Source: Acidobacteriota bacterium (lineage in GTDB: Bacteria; Acidobacteriota; Terriglobia; Bryobacterales; Bryobacteraceae). From it: a DNA stretch of 64,000 nucleotides. The notes under the pieces were generated by a model. The model was not told the DNA's origin. It did not search any database and saw only the letters and a list, made by a program, of their open reading frames with translations. Both the position numbers and the translations under genes were made by a program. Each line of letters starts with the position of its first letter. The stretch's first letter is position 1. The stretch is from positions 1 through 64,000 of the forward strand of contig CANIVU010000001.1 in the NCBI GenBank assembly GCA_947470805.1, given 5' to 3'. Shown in pieces: positions 33,341 to 42,434 of the stretch.

Positions 33341-35167
33341 CTATTTCTTCTTCTCTTCGTCGAAGAGGCGTTCGTAGTCTTCCCAGTGGGCGGCCATGAT
33401 CCGCACCTTGCGGCGCAGCTGTTTGGCGAGATCGGGGCCGAGGACGCGGATGCTTTCGTCGCCTTGTGTTTTCGCGGTGTCGATGAGCACGTCTTTGTTC
33501 GCTTCCAGGAGTTCGGCGAGGACGATACTCGAATCCATTTCGCGGCGGGCTACTTCTTTGATGGCGCGCCATTCGGTGATGTCGGTGAGGTGTTGTTGGA
33601 ACTCGATGGGGCGTTTCAGGCGGCCGCCTTTCATGAAGTCGAGCAGGTATTGATACTGCAACGCGTTGCGGCAGTTCTCGACCAGGATTTCGAAGACTTG
33701 GATGCGTTTGTCGAGGAGCGGCATGTTCCTGATGCGTTGGAGATCCAGGCGCGCGCGTGCGAGGTCTACCTTCATGCGCATGAGCAACTGGCCGGAGACG
33801 GCCATGCCGCCGAGGCCTTCGTACTGGCGTGTTCCCTGGATGTCGCCGAGGTCTCGCGCGCGATCCTCGCCGCGGGCCTGGAAGAGGAAGGGCCGGTAGT
33901 AGGAGATTTCGTCATCGGTCAGCTCCGCCGGGAACGGCACGAAGGGACGCGTGAGCCAGCGCTGATGCACGGAGGCGATGTAGAACAACGTGCCGCCGAA
34001 GTTCAGGATGTCGCAATCGCGCTGGACGCGCTGCAGGGCCATCCAGGCGTCGACCATGGCGCCGGCGTTGGCTTCGCCCACGCGGGCCACTGCGATGGCG
34101 CGGAGCAACTGCATGCGGCTGGTGTCGTCTGTTGTGGGCTTCTTCTGAAAGGCGTTGTAGATCTGGAAGTAGAGGTCGGTATCGTAGCGGTCGCCGATCA
34201 AGTAGAACAGGCGCGGGGCGCGGCTGCGGGAGGCCTCTTCGAGCTCTTCGAGGTAGCGCACGGGGAGCGGGAGACCGAGGGCCGGATAGAAGGGGTAGAA
34301 GTAGTCGAGCAGGAAACCGACATCGGCTTTGTAGACGGTCGCGTTGGGGCCTTCGAGGTTGGCTACCGCCATACCGGGGCCGAGCTTGCCGGCAACGAGT
34401 TCCGGGGCGGGTTCACGGACCCACTCGGCGTCGATTTCGAGCGGACCAGGGCGGGCTTCTGCCGCGCCGGTTTGGAGCGCGCCGAAGAAGTCGCGATAGC
34501 GCTCGTGCATGTTGCGATCCTTGCCGATGGCGCTGCCGTTGGGCCCTTGATAGAGGCCCTGGCTCCAGCTCATGCCGGAGCCGGAATCATTCGTGTGGAG
34601 CGAGAGGATTTCGATTTCGGGACAGACGGCGAGGAGCTTCCGGATGGACTCGCGGTAGAGGGCGAGGACCTCCGGGTTGTCGATGGACGGCGCGAAGCGC
34701 GGCACGCGGGAGCGGAGCGGATGATCGACTTGGGGACCGCGCCAGAGGGGGTGCGCGGTGTAGACGGCCTCCGGGAGGATCTGCGGTTCGAACGTCGTGA
34801 ACGCGGCTTTGAGGCCCAGTTTGCGGAGTACTTCGCAGCGTTCGCGCAAGAGGCCGATCACCGTATTGGAGTAGGCTTTGGGGAAGAAGGGCTGGAGTGC
34901 GTCGGGGATGGAGACCTTGAGCAGGCCGACGTTCGAGACGGCCCAGGCGGGGTAGGGATCGCCGGGCGTGTCCATCTGCCACATGGCCCAGGGGAGGTCT
35001 TCAGCGGTGATGACGATATGCGTCGCGCCGGACTCTTTCGCCTGGCGCGCGAAGGTGGTGAAGCTTTCCAAGGAATCCGAATGGCGGCCGAAGATGACCT
35101 TCCTGAACTGGCCCGCTACGCCCATCGACGTCAACAACAGCCCGCACAACAGCCATGCCAATCGCAT
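33341..35167 (-). CDS. Secreted protein, possibly glycosidase-like TIM barrel
   Basis: 608 residues with a signal peptide (MRLAWLLCGLLLTSMGVAG). The next stretch reads SFTTFARQAKESGATHIVIT, then PEVLALYRESIRKLLAVCPE and EILSLHTNDSGSGMSWSQ. This alternation of helices and strands with Asp/Asn/Ser-rich loops is what a (beta/alpha)8 sugar-binding barrel would show. The C-terminal third is helical and charged. I do not recognise the family. It is the last gene of a five-gene minus-strand run, 66 nt from the dehydratase gene, which supports a role in carbohydrate use. It is probably periplasmic. Confidence 0.65.
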   Translation of the reverse strand: MRLAWLLCGLLLTSMGVAGQFRKVIFGRHSDSLESFTTFARQAKESGATHIVITAEDLPWAMWQMDTPGDPYPAWAVSNVGLLKVSIPDALQPFFPKAYSNTVIGLLRERCEVLRKLGLKAAFTTFEPQILPEAVYTAHPLWRGPQVDHPLRSRVPRFAPSIDNPEVLALYRESIRKLLAVCPEIEILSLHTNDSGSGMSWSQGLYQGPNGSAIGKDRNMHERYRDFFGALQTGAAEARPGPLEIDAEWVREPAPELVAGKLGPGMAVANLEGPNATVYKADVGFLLDYFYPFYPALGLPLPVRYLEELEEASRSRAPRLFYLIGDRYDTDLYFQIYNAFQKKPTTDDTSRMQLLRAIAVARVGEANAGAMVDAWMALQRVQRDCDILNFGGTLFYIASVHQRWLTRPFVPFPAELTDDEISYYRPFLFQARGEDRARDLGDIQGTRQYEGLGGMAVSGQLLMRMKVDLARARLDLQRIRNMPLLDKRIQVFEILVENCRNALQYQYLLDFMKGGRLKRPIEFQQHLTDITEWRAIKEVARREMDSSIVLAELLEANKDVLIDTAKTQGDESIRVLGPDLAKQLRRKVRIMAAHWEDYERLFDEEKKK

Positions 35168-35233
35168 AACCAGTTCGCCTCTGCCTACAGACTACTCCCG
35201 GAGAGGCTGAACGGGAAGGCCCCGTGTTGGGGC

Positions 35234-36472
35234 CTAGCCCCACCAGGTTTCGCCGGGGGCGAGGTTCTTCTTGGCCACGTCGGGATTGATTTCCAGGCCG
35301 AGCCCGGGCTTGTCACGGATGGTCAAATAGCCGTCCTTGATGATGGGGCCGTCGATGATGACGAGGTCCTGCCACCAGTCGATGTACTTGGCGAGTTCGT
35401 GGACGCGGAAGTCGCGCATGGAGGCGGCGGCGTGGCAAGAAGCCATGGTGCCGATGGGGCTGGCCGGGTTGTGCGCGGCGGTGGCGATGAAGGAGTTTTC
35501 GGCGATGTCGTGGATGCGTTTCGATTCCAGCAGGCCGCCGGATTTGGGGATATCGAGGTGGACGATGTCGCAACCCTGCATATCGATGAGGCGGCGGAAT
35601 TCGCTGCGCGTATAGAGATTTTCGCCGGTGCAGATGGGAACGTTGACGGCGTGGGTGACGCGGGCCATGGCGTCGACGTTGCCGGGGGGAACCGGGTCTT
35701 CAAGCCACATGGGATTGACCGATTCGATGGCCTGGGCCATTTTGATGGCGTCGCGGACATCGTACTTCCAGTGGGCTTCGACACCGAAGTCAGCATCGGG
35801 GCCGAGTTCGGCGCGGACGGTTTCCATGGCCTTGGCGATGCGGCGGAGATCCTTGAGGGTGAGGCCGCGGGTGTAGCGATCGTGGCCGGGTTCCTTGTAA
35901 TCGGGATCGGCTTTGGGCGGGATGCCATCGCCCTGAAACTTGTAGGCGGTCCAACCGAACTTTTCGGCCTTTGTCTCCTGGACGAGGGCTTTCCAGGCGC
36001 CCATATCTTCGACGTTGGCAGGGGCTTGAGTGGTGCGGTAGAAGCGGACTTTATCGCGGAAGCGGCCGCCGAGGAGATTGCAGCTGGGGGTTTCGAGGAT
36101 GCGGCCGGCGAGATCCCAGAGGGCGATTTCGATGCCGCTGGCGGCGGTGACGGTGACGCCGCTTTGGGCGCCGGCGCCGGCGGTGAGCATGAGCATCTTG
36201 TGATAGAGCTTGTCGACGTTGAGCGGGTCCTCGCCGATGATGTGCTGCTTGAGCAGGCGGAGGACAATGTCCTTGACGCCGGGGCCCCAGTAGGCTTCGC
36301 CGATGCCGGAGATGCCGGCGTCGGTTTCGATCTTGATGAGGTTCCAATCCCAGGTGCCGCGGACGATCATGCACTTGACGTCGGTGATTTTGATCTTGCC
36401 TTTGTGGGCGGCTGAGAGGGTGGAAAATGTCGTCGCGCCGAGGGCGGCGGAGAGGAACGAACGGCGATTCAT
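35234..36472 (-). CDS. Mandelate racemase/muconate lactonizing enzyme family sugar-acid dehydratase, Tat-exported
   Basis: 412 residues. A twin-arginine signal (MNRRSFLSAALGATTFSTL) precedes an enolase-superfamily enzyme. The capping domain holds TDAGISGIGEAYWGPG and SGIEIALWDLAGRILETPS. The barrel has metal ligands in DFGVEAHWKYDV, WLEDPVPPGN and ICTGENLYTR, followed by DIVHLDIPKSGGL and the general acid/base region ATAAHNPASPIGTMAS. The pattern is near D-galactonate/mannonate dehydratases. Export of such an enzyme is unusual. It lies 26 nt downstream of the SseB-like gene in the GMC-dehydrogenase run, so it may act on a sugar acid made there. Confidence 0.88.
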   Translation of the reverse strand: MNRRSFLSAALGATTFSTLSAAHKGKIKITDVKCMIVRGTWDWNLIKIETDAGISGIGEAYWGPGVKDIVLRLLKQHIIGEDPLNVDKLYHKMLMLTAGAGAQSGVTVTAASGIEIALWDLAGRILETPSCNLLGGRFRDKVRFYRTTQAPANVEDMGAWKALVQETKAEKFGWTAYKFQGDGIPPKADPDYKEPGHDRYTRGLTLKDLRRIAKAMETVRAELGPDADFGVEAHWKYDVRDAIKMAQAIESVNPMWLEDPVPPGNVDAMARVTHAVNVPICTGENLYTRSEFRRLIDMQGCDIVHLDIPKSGGLLESKRIHDIAENSFIATAAHNPASPIGTMASCHAAASMRDFRVHELAKYIDWWQDLVIIDGPIIKDGYLTIRDKPGLGLEINPDVAKKNLAPGETWWG

Positions 36473-36498
36473 GTCCTCGTCAGTTTATGCCATTTGCC

Positions 36499-37260
36499 CT
36501 ACGCCCCGGCTACGACGCGCGGGAACAGAAACGATGGCAGGACGACGGTACCGGGGCAGAAGGGATTGAGGACGAGGCCTGTGACCGCGAAGTTCTGTAA
36601 CTGGGCGAAGAGCGAGTGACCGGGGAGGGTGACGGTGGAAGTGCCGGCGCGCTGTTCGGCAGTGAGTCTTTTGGTGGAGAGCTCGAAGCGATCGGGCGAG
36701 GTGAAGGCGATGGCGCAGACGCCTTCGTAACCGTTGACGGTGGTGGTGGCCGGCGCGCTGTTGGCGGCGTTGATGGCGATCATAAAGCCTGGATGATCGC
36801 GGAGTTGTGCGAACGGAATTTCGGAATCGGTGGCGCCAGCGAGAGCCTGTTCGAGACGGACAACCTGGGAGACAAGCTTGCAGAGGCCGAAGGCGCCGCT
36901 GTCGAGGTAGAAGGTGAGTTCGCGCTGGGAGCCGGGATTGACGTTGACGCGATCGAATTGCGATTCATTGAGGGCGTCGAAGATGGCGGCTCCGCGCAGG
37001 GCGCCAGAGAACGCTCCGAGCGGCTGGCCGGAGGCGCGGTGGACCGCGTCGCCGTCGGTAAACAGCGACAGTTCGCGGGGATTGCCGATGAATTCCGTGC
37101 TGAGAATGATGGTGTGATCGGCGACGGCAACACCAAGATTGTCCGCAGCGAAGAGCATAGGCACGTACCAGCCATCGCTTTCCGCCATGGCGCGAAGGAC
37201 GGCCATGCTGGAGATTTCTTCGCGTGAGTAGGCGAGCAACGCTTCATCGACGGCGTTCAT
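36499..37260 (-). CDS. Hypothetical protein, weakly SseB-like
   Basis: 253 residues, no signal peptide or membrane segment. The N-terminal part ([20 protein letters not shown], then [15 protein letters not shown]) and the later [17 protein letters not shown] resemble the SseB N-terminal domain of secretion-enhancing or immunity-like proteins, but the match is from memory and weak. Its start overlaps the stop of the GMC oxidoreductase gene by 4 nt (ATGA), so the two are translationally coupled. The coupling suggests a role tied to that dehydrogenase, such as assembly or regulation. Confidence 0.6.
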   Translation of the reverse strand: MNAVDEALLAYSREEISSMAVLRAMAESDGWYVPMLFAADNLGVAVADHTIILSTEFIGNPRELSLFTDGDAVHRASGQPLGAFSGALRGAAIFDALNESQFDRVNVNPGSQRELTFYLDSGAFGLCKLVSQVVRLEQALAGATDSEIPFAQLRDHPGFMIAINAANSAPATTTVNGYEGVCAIAFTSPDRFELSTKRLTAEQRAGTSTVTLPGHSLFAQLQNFAVTGLVLNPFCPGTVVLPSFLFPRVVAGA

Positions 37261-38837
37261 AGATTGCCCTTCTTCGCCTCTTCCGCGAGATGTTCGGAGG
37301 CGCGCATGGAGAGGGCGAGGATGGTCATTGTTGGGTTCTGCCAGCCACCGGTGACGAAGGCACTGCCATCGACAACGAACAGGTTATTGATGTCGTGGCT
37401 TTGGTTCCATTTATTGAGGACGCTCTTCTTCGGGTCGTCGCCCATGCGGCAGGTGCCGAGTTCGTGGATGCTGTAGCCGGGCGGGTTGACCTTATCGCTC
37501 TTCACCAGGATTTCGAAGCCACAGGCTTTGTAGAGCTCCTCCATCGTGTCGGCGGCATCCTTGCAGAGGTTTCGTTCGTTTTCGCCGTAGCGGGCTTCGA
37601 TGTGGAGCGTGGGGATGCCCCAGGCGTCCTGCTGCGATTTGTTGATGCGAACGTGGTTTTCGTAGCGGGGGAGGACCTCACCGTAGATGCCGCCAGTGAT
37701 GCAGGCGCCGGCGTAACTGTCGAGTTTTGATTGCAGCGCGGGGCCGTATTCGGGGAAGTACTTTGCATCCGGCGTGGAGCCTGTGCCCATTGGCAGGCAG
37801 TATCCGCCGCGGAAGTTGCGTTTCTCATCTTTGCCGAGGTTGCGGAAGCGGGGCATGAAGAGGCCGCCGCCGATGAGGGCGGGGTTGGCCTTGCCATCGC
37901 GGGCTTCGGGCATGGCGGCGACAACGGTGCAGCCGTAGAGTTGATCGATGAGATAGTGACCGATGAGGCCGCTGGAGTTGGCGATGCCGGAGTTAAGAAG
38001 GAGACGCGTGGATTCGAGCGTGCCGGCGGCGAGGATGACGACGCGGGCGCTGGCGTGCATTTCGCGGTGGGTGTGACGGTCCAAGAAGTGAACGCCGGTG
38101 GCGCGGCCGGTGTCCTTGTCGACGGTGACGTCGCGGACAACGGCGTTGGGAACGATGTCGAGTTTACCGGTGGCGAGGGCACTGTGGATGGAAAGATTGA
38201 GCGAACTGGCGAGGCCGTTTTCACCAAGCGCGGCGCGCATGCGGGAGACCGGAATCCCCATTTTGTTGGCCGCGGCGGTCATGCGTTTTTGGCATTCGCT
38301 GTCGGTGCCTTCAACGCCCGCGGTGAAGTTGCCATCGGGGAATTGCGGCCAGCCTTCCTTGCGGCCGACGACGCGAAACTGCTGTTCGACGCGAGAGTAA
38401 TAGGGATCGAGATCGGCGAGAGAAACGGGCCAATTGTCGCCGGCGCCGCCGGGGTAGTTGGCGGCTTTGAACTCGAAGTCACTGAGTCGGAAAGACTGGC
38501 GGGCCCAGAAGAGGGAGCGGCCACCGAGGAGGCGCACGCGGACCCAATTGTAGGGCGCGTCGGGGGCGTGGGTGTAGGGGATTTCCTTTTCGTTGACCCA
38601 GGTGTTGGCGTTGAATTCGTTGGCCTGGAAGACGTGATCGAGATGGGCGTTGGGATTGCCGAAGCCACGGTAGGGGAGTTCGTGGGTTGGCTTGAAGACG
38701 CGGTCCTTTTCAAGGTCGGGGACCGGGCCGGCGTTGAGCATGAGAACGCGCAAACCCTTCTGCGTGAGGACGCCGGCAGCCATGCCGCCGGAGTGGCCGG
38801 AGCCAACGATGAGGACGTCGTAGATTTGTTTGGGCAT
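37257..38837 (-). CDS. GMC-family FAD sugar dehydrogenase, large subunit
   Basis: 526 residues. The flavin-binding motif [19 protein letters not shown] is at the N-terminus. GMC features follow: [38 protein letters not shown], the catalytic region [14 protein letters not shown] with the active His, and [20 protein letters not shown] with the partner Asn. There is no export signal of its own; the gene upstream encodes a Gluconate_2-dh3 subunit with a Tat signal, so the pair is probably exported together, as in gluconate 2-dehydrogenase and glucoside 3-dehydrogenases. The family oxidises sugars or sugar acids and passes electrons to a quinone or cytochrome. 6 nt separate the two genes. Confidence 0.92.
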   Translation of the reverse strand: MPKQIYDVLIVGSGHSGGMAAGVLTQKGLRVLMLNAGPVPDLEKDRVFKPTHELPYRGFGNPNAHLDHVFQANEFNANTWVNEKEIPYTHAPDAPYNWVRVRLLGGRSLFWARQSFRLSDFEFKAANYPGGAGDNWPVSLADLDPYYSRVEQQFRVVGRKEGWPQFPDGNFTAGVEGTDSECQKRMTAAANKMGIPVSRMRAALGENGLASSLNLSIHSALATGKLDIVPNAVVRDVTVDKDTGRATGVHFLDRHTHREMHASARVVILAAGTLESTRLLLNSGIANSSGLIGHYLIDQLYGCTVVAAMPEARDGKANPALIGGGLFMPRFRNLGKDEKRNFRGGYCLPMGTGSTPDAKYFPEYGPALQSKLDSYAGACITGGIYGEVLPRYENHVRINKSQQDAWGIPTLHIEARYGENERNLCKDAADTMEELYKACGFEILVKSDKVNPPGYSIHELGTCRMGDDPKKSVLNKWNQSHDINNLFVVDGSAFVTGGWQNPTMTILALSMRASEHLAEEAKKGNL

Positions 38838-38843
38838 GGGGGA

Positions 38844-39422
38844 TTACCGTGTGGGATCGATGGGGAGCCAGTAGGGCGCGGGGCCGCCGGGGCCGCGGCG
38901 GCGGCGATTGGTGGTGGCGGCGACCTGGCTCATTTCCTTTGAGTTTTGGGTGGCGGTGCGGACGTCGGCGCGGACGTCGGCGAGGAAGCGTTGGTGCGGG
39001 TTGGAGGGAGGGTCGAAGGTCCAGGGGACGAGGAGGGGGCGGAGGATCTTGTCGGCCTGATCGGCAGTGATTTCATTGAACGGTTTTTTGAAGAGGCGGC
39101 GGGACTCGGTTTCGAGATGATCGAGGCCGGAGCGGTAGAGGGTTTGGCGGGGCTTGGGGGAGGCACCAATGAGGAAATCGAGGAACTCGGCGGCGCCGGC
39201 TTCGATGGCGCCGGGGCGTCCGTTGGCCGCGGGTTGGAGCAGGGCGCTGAGAGACTTGAGAGTCGCAAACTGGGTGGCGGTGAAGAATCGGGTAGTGGGA
39301 TCGGCTGCTGCTTCCGGTGCAATTGTGGTGATCTTGGCGGGGGCTGGCGCTTGTTGGGCGGAGATCGTTCCGGCAGCGGCGGTGGCCGTGGTGACGGCCT
39401 GGACAAATCGGCGGCGTTGCAT
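38844..39422 (-). CDS. Gluconate 2-dehydrogenase subunit 3 family protein (Tat signal)
   Basis: 192 residues. The N-terminus MQRRRFVQAVTTATAAAGT is a twin-arginine signal. The body matches Gluconate_2-dh3: FFTATQFATLKSLSALLQPA, then GAAEFLDFLIGASPKPR, SRRLFKKPFNEITADQADKI and the end GGPAPYWLPIDPTR. This small subunit escorts a GMC-type FAD subunit across the membrane and stabilises it; the FAD subunit is the next gene. It is the first gene of the minus-strand run 39422 to 33341. It is divergent from the PhoD-like gene with 47 nt between the starts. Confidence 0.9.
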   Translation of the reverse strand: MQRRRFVQAVTTATAAAGTISAQQAPAPAKITTIAPEAAADPTTRFFTATQFATLKSLSALLQPAANGRPGAIEAGAAEFLDFLIGASPKPRQTLYRSGLDHLETESRRLFKKPFNEITADQADKILRPLLVPWTFDPPSNPHQRFLADVRADVRTATQNSKEMSQVAATTNRRRRGPGGPAPYWLPIDPTR

Positions 39423-39456
39423 CGTTCTACGGTATCGCGCCTTGGCGGGCTCGCGC

Positions 39457-39462
39457 TATATT
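39457..39462 (+). promoter_or_regulatory. -10 element at a leaderless start
   Basis: TATATT at 39457-39462 lies 7 nt before the ATG at 39470, so the predicted transcript begins at the codon for MTRRDW. No Shine-Dalgarno sequence is visible. Confidence 0.4.
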
Positions 39463-39469
39463 GATGCCA

Positions 39470-41017
39470 ATGACGCGACGAGATTGGATCGGCATCGGGC
39501 TGGCGGCGGGGGTGGACGGGGCTCCGTTGACGGGGTTGCGGCATCTGTTGCCGGCGGCTACGCATGAGCGATTTCTGATTAAGGCGTCGTATCACGCGCC
39601 GGTCCGGAAGACGCCGGAGTTGCGTGTGGGCGACCGGCGGGTGATGGGACAGAGAACGGACTCCGACGGGCAGTTTTGGCTATTCGACGTGCCGGGGTTG
39701 CGACCGGACACCGCGTATTCATTGCGTTTGGATGGCGGGGAACCTTGGACGCTGCGGACGTTTGCACCGCCCGATGCGACGGTGGAGCAGTTTCGGCTGT
39801 TGGTGTATACGTGCGCCGGCGGGCATGACGCGATGACGATTGAGGGGACGCAGAACCCTTACTGGGTGAGCATTCCGGCGCGGCAGGCGCTCTTTACACG
39901 CGCCTTGCGCGAGAAGCCGGATGCGATGGTGGCGATTGGCGATCACGTGTATTGGGACCTGCGGTATGGGCGGGGTACGGGGCGGCTGCCGATCGGGCAA
40001 CAGCCGTGGGCGCGGGCGTTGATGGGCGATGATTTTGACCGTTCACTGCCGGTGATTGGGACGCGGAATGAAACGATCCTGAAGCGCGCGGTGGACCGGC
40101 AGATCGCGGAGTTGTATGGGACCTTGTTCCGGTCCACACCGACGCACTTCATACAGGACGACCACGACTATTTCGAGAATGACGAGGCGATTGCGACGGG
40201 GATTTCGTTTCCGCCGGATGATTTCATGATGCGGCTGGCGCGGGCCACCCAGCACTTATATTTTCCGGAACACTTGCCGAATGCGGACAGGCCGGCGGGA
40301 TTGGCGGGGGCGAGCGCCGGGGATCGGGCGAGCGGGTTGAGTGAGTGCTACGGGACGTTGCGTGTGGGCAAGCTGGCCGAGTTGTTGCTGTACGACTGCC
40401 GGCGATTTCAGACGCTGCAGGGGCCGCATGCGCGACTGGTGCCGGAGAATACGGAAGAGTGGCTGCTGCGGCGGCTGGCCAGTTCGCCGGCGCGGCATGT
40501 GGTGAATGTGCCGTCGATGCCGATTGGCTGGAGCGCGGGCAAATGGGGCGAGTGGTATCCGGATGTATTGGATGATAACGGACGGTTGGGGGTGGCGAAG
40601 GCAAAGTACTTCTGGCAGGAGGGTTGGCGGTCGCAACACGACCGATTGTTGACGGCGAGTTCGCAATCCGACCGCTTGGCGGTATTTCTAAGCGGGGATT
40701 TGCATGCGTTGGCGCATGGGGCGATCGCGCGGAATGGGCGGCTGGACCTGCGCGGGAATCCGGTGCATTCGGTGTTGACCGGACCGGTTTCGACGGGGCC
40801 GCGCGGATGGCCATCGGCAGCGCGCGGAACGCCGCCGATGGTGGCCACGGGGTTGGAAGTGAAGGAGACGCTGGCGCCGTTGGAACACAACGGATTCACG
40901 ATCATTGATTTCACGCGCGACCGGATGGACTTCCGGATGTATTCGTGGAAGATGGGCCGCGCGGAAACCGAGATCGATGGATTGGAACCGGTGCACCGGT
41001 TTTCGTTGGCACGTTAG
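39470..41017 (+). CDS. PhoD-like metallophosphatase/phosphodiesterase, Tat-exported
   Basis: 515 residues from the ATG at 39470, which places the twin-arginine motif TRRDWIGIGLAAG at the very N-terminus and fits the -10 at 39457. An N-terminal Fn3-like domain (about 40-110) is followed by the PhoD-like catalytic domain. The visible metal-site motifs are DAMVAIGDHVYWDLRYG, HFIQDDHDYFENDE, YDCRRFQTLQGP and AVFLSGDLHALAHGA. The family hydrolyses phosphomonoesters or diesters at the cell surface with iron and calcium. The size is close to that of Bacillus PhoD. Its stop overlaps the convergent inositol-phosphate synthase gene by 4 nt. Confidence 0.88.
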   Translation: MTRRDWIGIGLAAGVDGAPLTGLRHLLPAATHERFLIKASYHAPVRKTPELRVGDRRVMGQRTDSDGQFWLFDVPGLRPDTAYSLRLDGGEPWTLRTFAPPDATVEQFRLLVYTCAGGHDAMTIEGTQNPYWVSIPARQALFTRALREKPDAMVAIGDHVYWDLRYGRGTGRLPIGQQPWARALMGDDFDRSLPVIGTRNETILKRAVDRQIAELYGTLFRSTPTHFIQDDHDYFENDEAIATGISFPPDDFMMRLARATQHLYFPEHLPNADRPAGLAGASAGDRASGLSECYGTLRVGKLAELLLYDCRRFQTLQGPHARLVPENTEEWLLRRLASSPARHVVNVPSMPIGWSAGKWGEWYPDVLDDNGRLGVAKAKYFWQEGWRSQHDRLLTASSQSDRLAVFLSGDLHALAHGAIARNGRLDLRGNPVHSVLTGPVSTGPRGWPSAARGTPPMVATGLEVKETLAPLEHNGFTIIDFTRDRMDFRMYSWKMGRAETEIDGLEPVHRFSLAR

Positions 41018-42321
41018 TCGTAGTACTCCAGACCGAGGTGCGTGATGAGGTCTTCGCCGCGCATCCAGCGGAGCGTGTTTTTCAGCTTCATTAACTGGAT
41101 GAAGATGTCGTGTTCGGGGTAGAGGCCGGGGGCGGTCATGGGGGCTTTGAAGTAGAAGCTGAGCCACTCCTGGACGCCCTTCATGCCGGCGCGGTGGGCG
41201 AGGTCGAGGAAGAGAACGAGGTCGAGTACGAGCGGGGCGGCGAGGATGGAATCACGGCAGAGAAAGTCGATCTTGATCTGCATGGGATAGCCAAGCCAGC
41301 CGAAGATGTCGATGTTGTCCCAACCTTCCTTTTCGTCGCCGCGCGGGGGGTAGTAGTTAATGCGGACGGCGTGATAGAGATCCTTGTAGAGCTCGGGGTA
41401 GAGGTTCGGTTGGAGGATCTGATCGAGGACGCTGAGCTTGGTTTCTTCCTTGGTTTTGAAGGAGCCGGGATCTTCGAGAACTTCGCCGTCGCGATTGCCA
41501 AGAATGTTCGTCGAGAACCAGCCGTTGCAGCCGAGCATACGGGCTTTGAGACCGGGGGCGAGAAGGGTCTTCATGTACGTTTGGCCGGTTTTGAAATCCT
41601 TGCCACAGACGGGGAGACTGCGATCGCGGGCGAGGCCGAGGAGGGCTGGGATGTCGTGCGTGAGATTGGGAGCACCGTTGGCAAACGGCACACCGGACAT
41701 GAGCGCGGCGTAGGCGTAGACCTGGCTGGGGGCGATGTCGGGATCGTTCTTGGCGAGCCCCTTTTCGAAGGATTCGAGGGTTTGGTGGACCTTGGCAGGC
41801 TTGTGGAATGATTCGGTGGAACCGCACCAGATCATGACGAGACGGTCGCAGCCATTCGACTTCTTGAAGGTCTGCATGTCGACCATGAGCTCTTCGGCCT
41901 TGTCGCGGAGAGAGCCCTTTGTCTTGACGTTGGGTCCGTCAATCCGCTTGACGTAGTTCTTGTCGAAAACGGCCTTCATGGGCTTGATCTTCTGCAGATT
42001 GGGCTTCACCTTGCGGAGCAGTTCGGGCTGCAACACGCGGGCGTTGGCGGCGGCTTCGTAGGCGTTGTCCTCGAAGATATCCCAGCCGCCGAACACCAAT
42101 TGGTTCAAGCCGGCCAAGGGTACAAAGTCCTTGATCTTGGGAACCCGGTTGTCGGTGCGCTTTCCGAGACGAACGGTGCCAAGCTGCGTGAGGGAACCGA
42201 CGGGCTCTCCGAGCCCCTTCTTCACGGCTTCCACACCGGCCATGAACGTGGTGGCGACAGCGCCGATGCCCGGCGTGAGAATGCCGAGTTTTCCTTTTGC
42301 AGGGGCAATTTTGATGGACAT
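41014..42321 (-). CDS. ino1: Inositol-3-phosphate synthase
   Basis: 435 residues. Converts glucose-6-phosphate to 1D-myo-inositol-3-phosphate with NAD. The N-terminal NAD-binding GILTPGIGAVATTFMAGVEA, then LVFGGWDIFEDNAYEAA, the Rossmann strand DRLVMIWCGSTESF, DHDIP-type region NLTHDIPALLG, CGKDFKTGQTYMKT (active-site Lys) and GCNGWFSTNILGNRDGEVL are all present. The C-terminal part has KIDFLCRDSILAAPLVLDLV. Length suits the bacterial/archaeal class. It would supply inositol for phospholipids or compatible solutes. No clear Shine-Dalgarno site; a 7-bp hairpin at 42326-42345 sits directly upstream of the start on this strand. Confidence 0.93.
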   Translation of the reverse strand: MSIKIAPAKGKLGILTPGIGAVATTFMAGVEAVKKGLGEPVGSLTQLGTVRLGKRTDNRVPKIKDFVPLAGLNQLVFGGWDIFEDNAYEAAANARVLQPELLRKVKPNLQKIKPMKAVFDKNYVKRIDGPNVKTKGSLRDKAEELMVDMQTFKKSNGCDRLVMIWCGSTESFHKPAKVHQTLESFEKGLAKNDPDIAPSQVYAYAALMSGVPFANGAPNLTHDIPALLGLARDRSLPVCGKDFKTGQTYMKTLLAPGLKARMLGCNGWFSTNILGNRDGEVLEDPGSFKTKEETKLSVLDQILQPNLYPELYKDLYHAVRINYYPPRGDEKEGWDNIDIFGWLGYPMQIKIDFLCRDSILAAPLVLDLVLFLDLAHRAGMKGVQEWLSFYFKAPMTAPGLYPEHDIFIQLMKLKNTLRWMRGEDLITHLGLEYYD

Positions 42322-42325
42322 GTAT

Positions 42326-42345
42326 GGCTTTCAGGTTAGAAAGCC
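42326..42345 (-). promoter_or_regulatory. Hairpin in the ino1 leader
   Basis: Perfect 7-bp arms (GGCTTTC at 42326-42332 and GAAAGCC at 42339-42345) with a 6-nt loop, ending 5 nt before the ino1 start codon on the minus strand. In an mRNA it would cover the translation start region. Function unproven. Confidence 0.35.
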
Positions 42346-42397
42346 TGGGAGGGGCGGAGCAATCAAAGCGGGGTCCATTCGAGGCCTCCCTCCAGCT

Positions 42398-42426
42398 TTG
42401 TATATGTATTGTCCTTTTTTTATAAT
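42398..42426 (+). promoter_or_regulatory. Strong sigma-70-type promoter of the AAA ATPase gene
   Basis: TTGTAT (42398-42403), a 17-nt spacer, and TATAAT (42421-42426). The predicted start near 42433 lies only 2 nt before the ATG at 42435, so the mRNA would be essentially leaderless. This is the best promoter match in the window. Confidence 0.7.
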
Positions 42427-42434
42427 GGTTTTAC

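Noticed and set aside
33305-36415. 1,036-codon plus-strand open frame
   Set aside because: It runs antisense to two well-supported minus-strand genes (secreted protein and enolase-superfamily dehydratase), crosses their boundary, and its Gly/Ala/Asp/Val-rich translation is typical of GC-rich antisense shadows.
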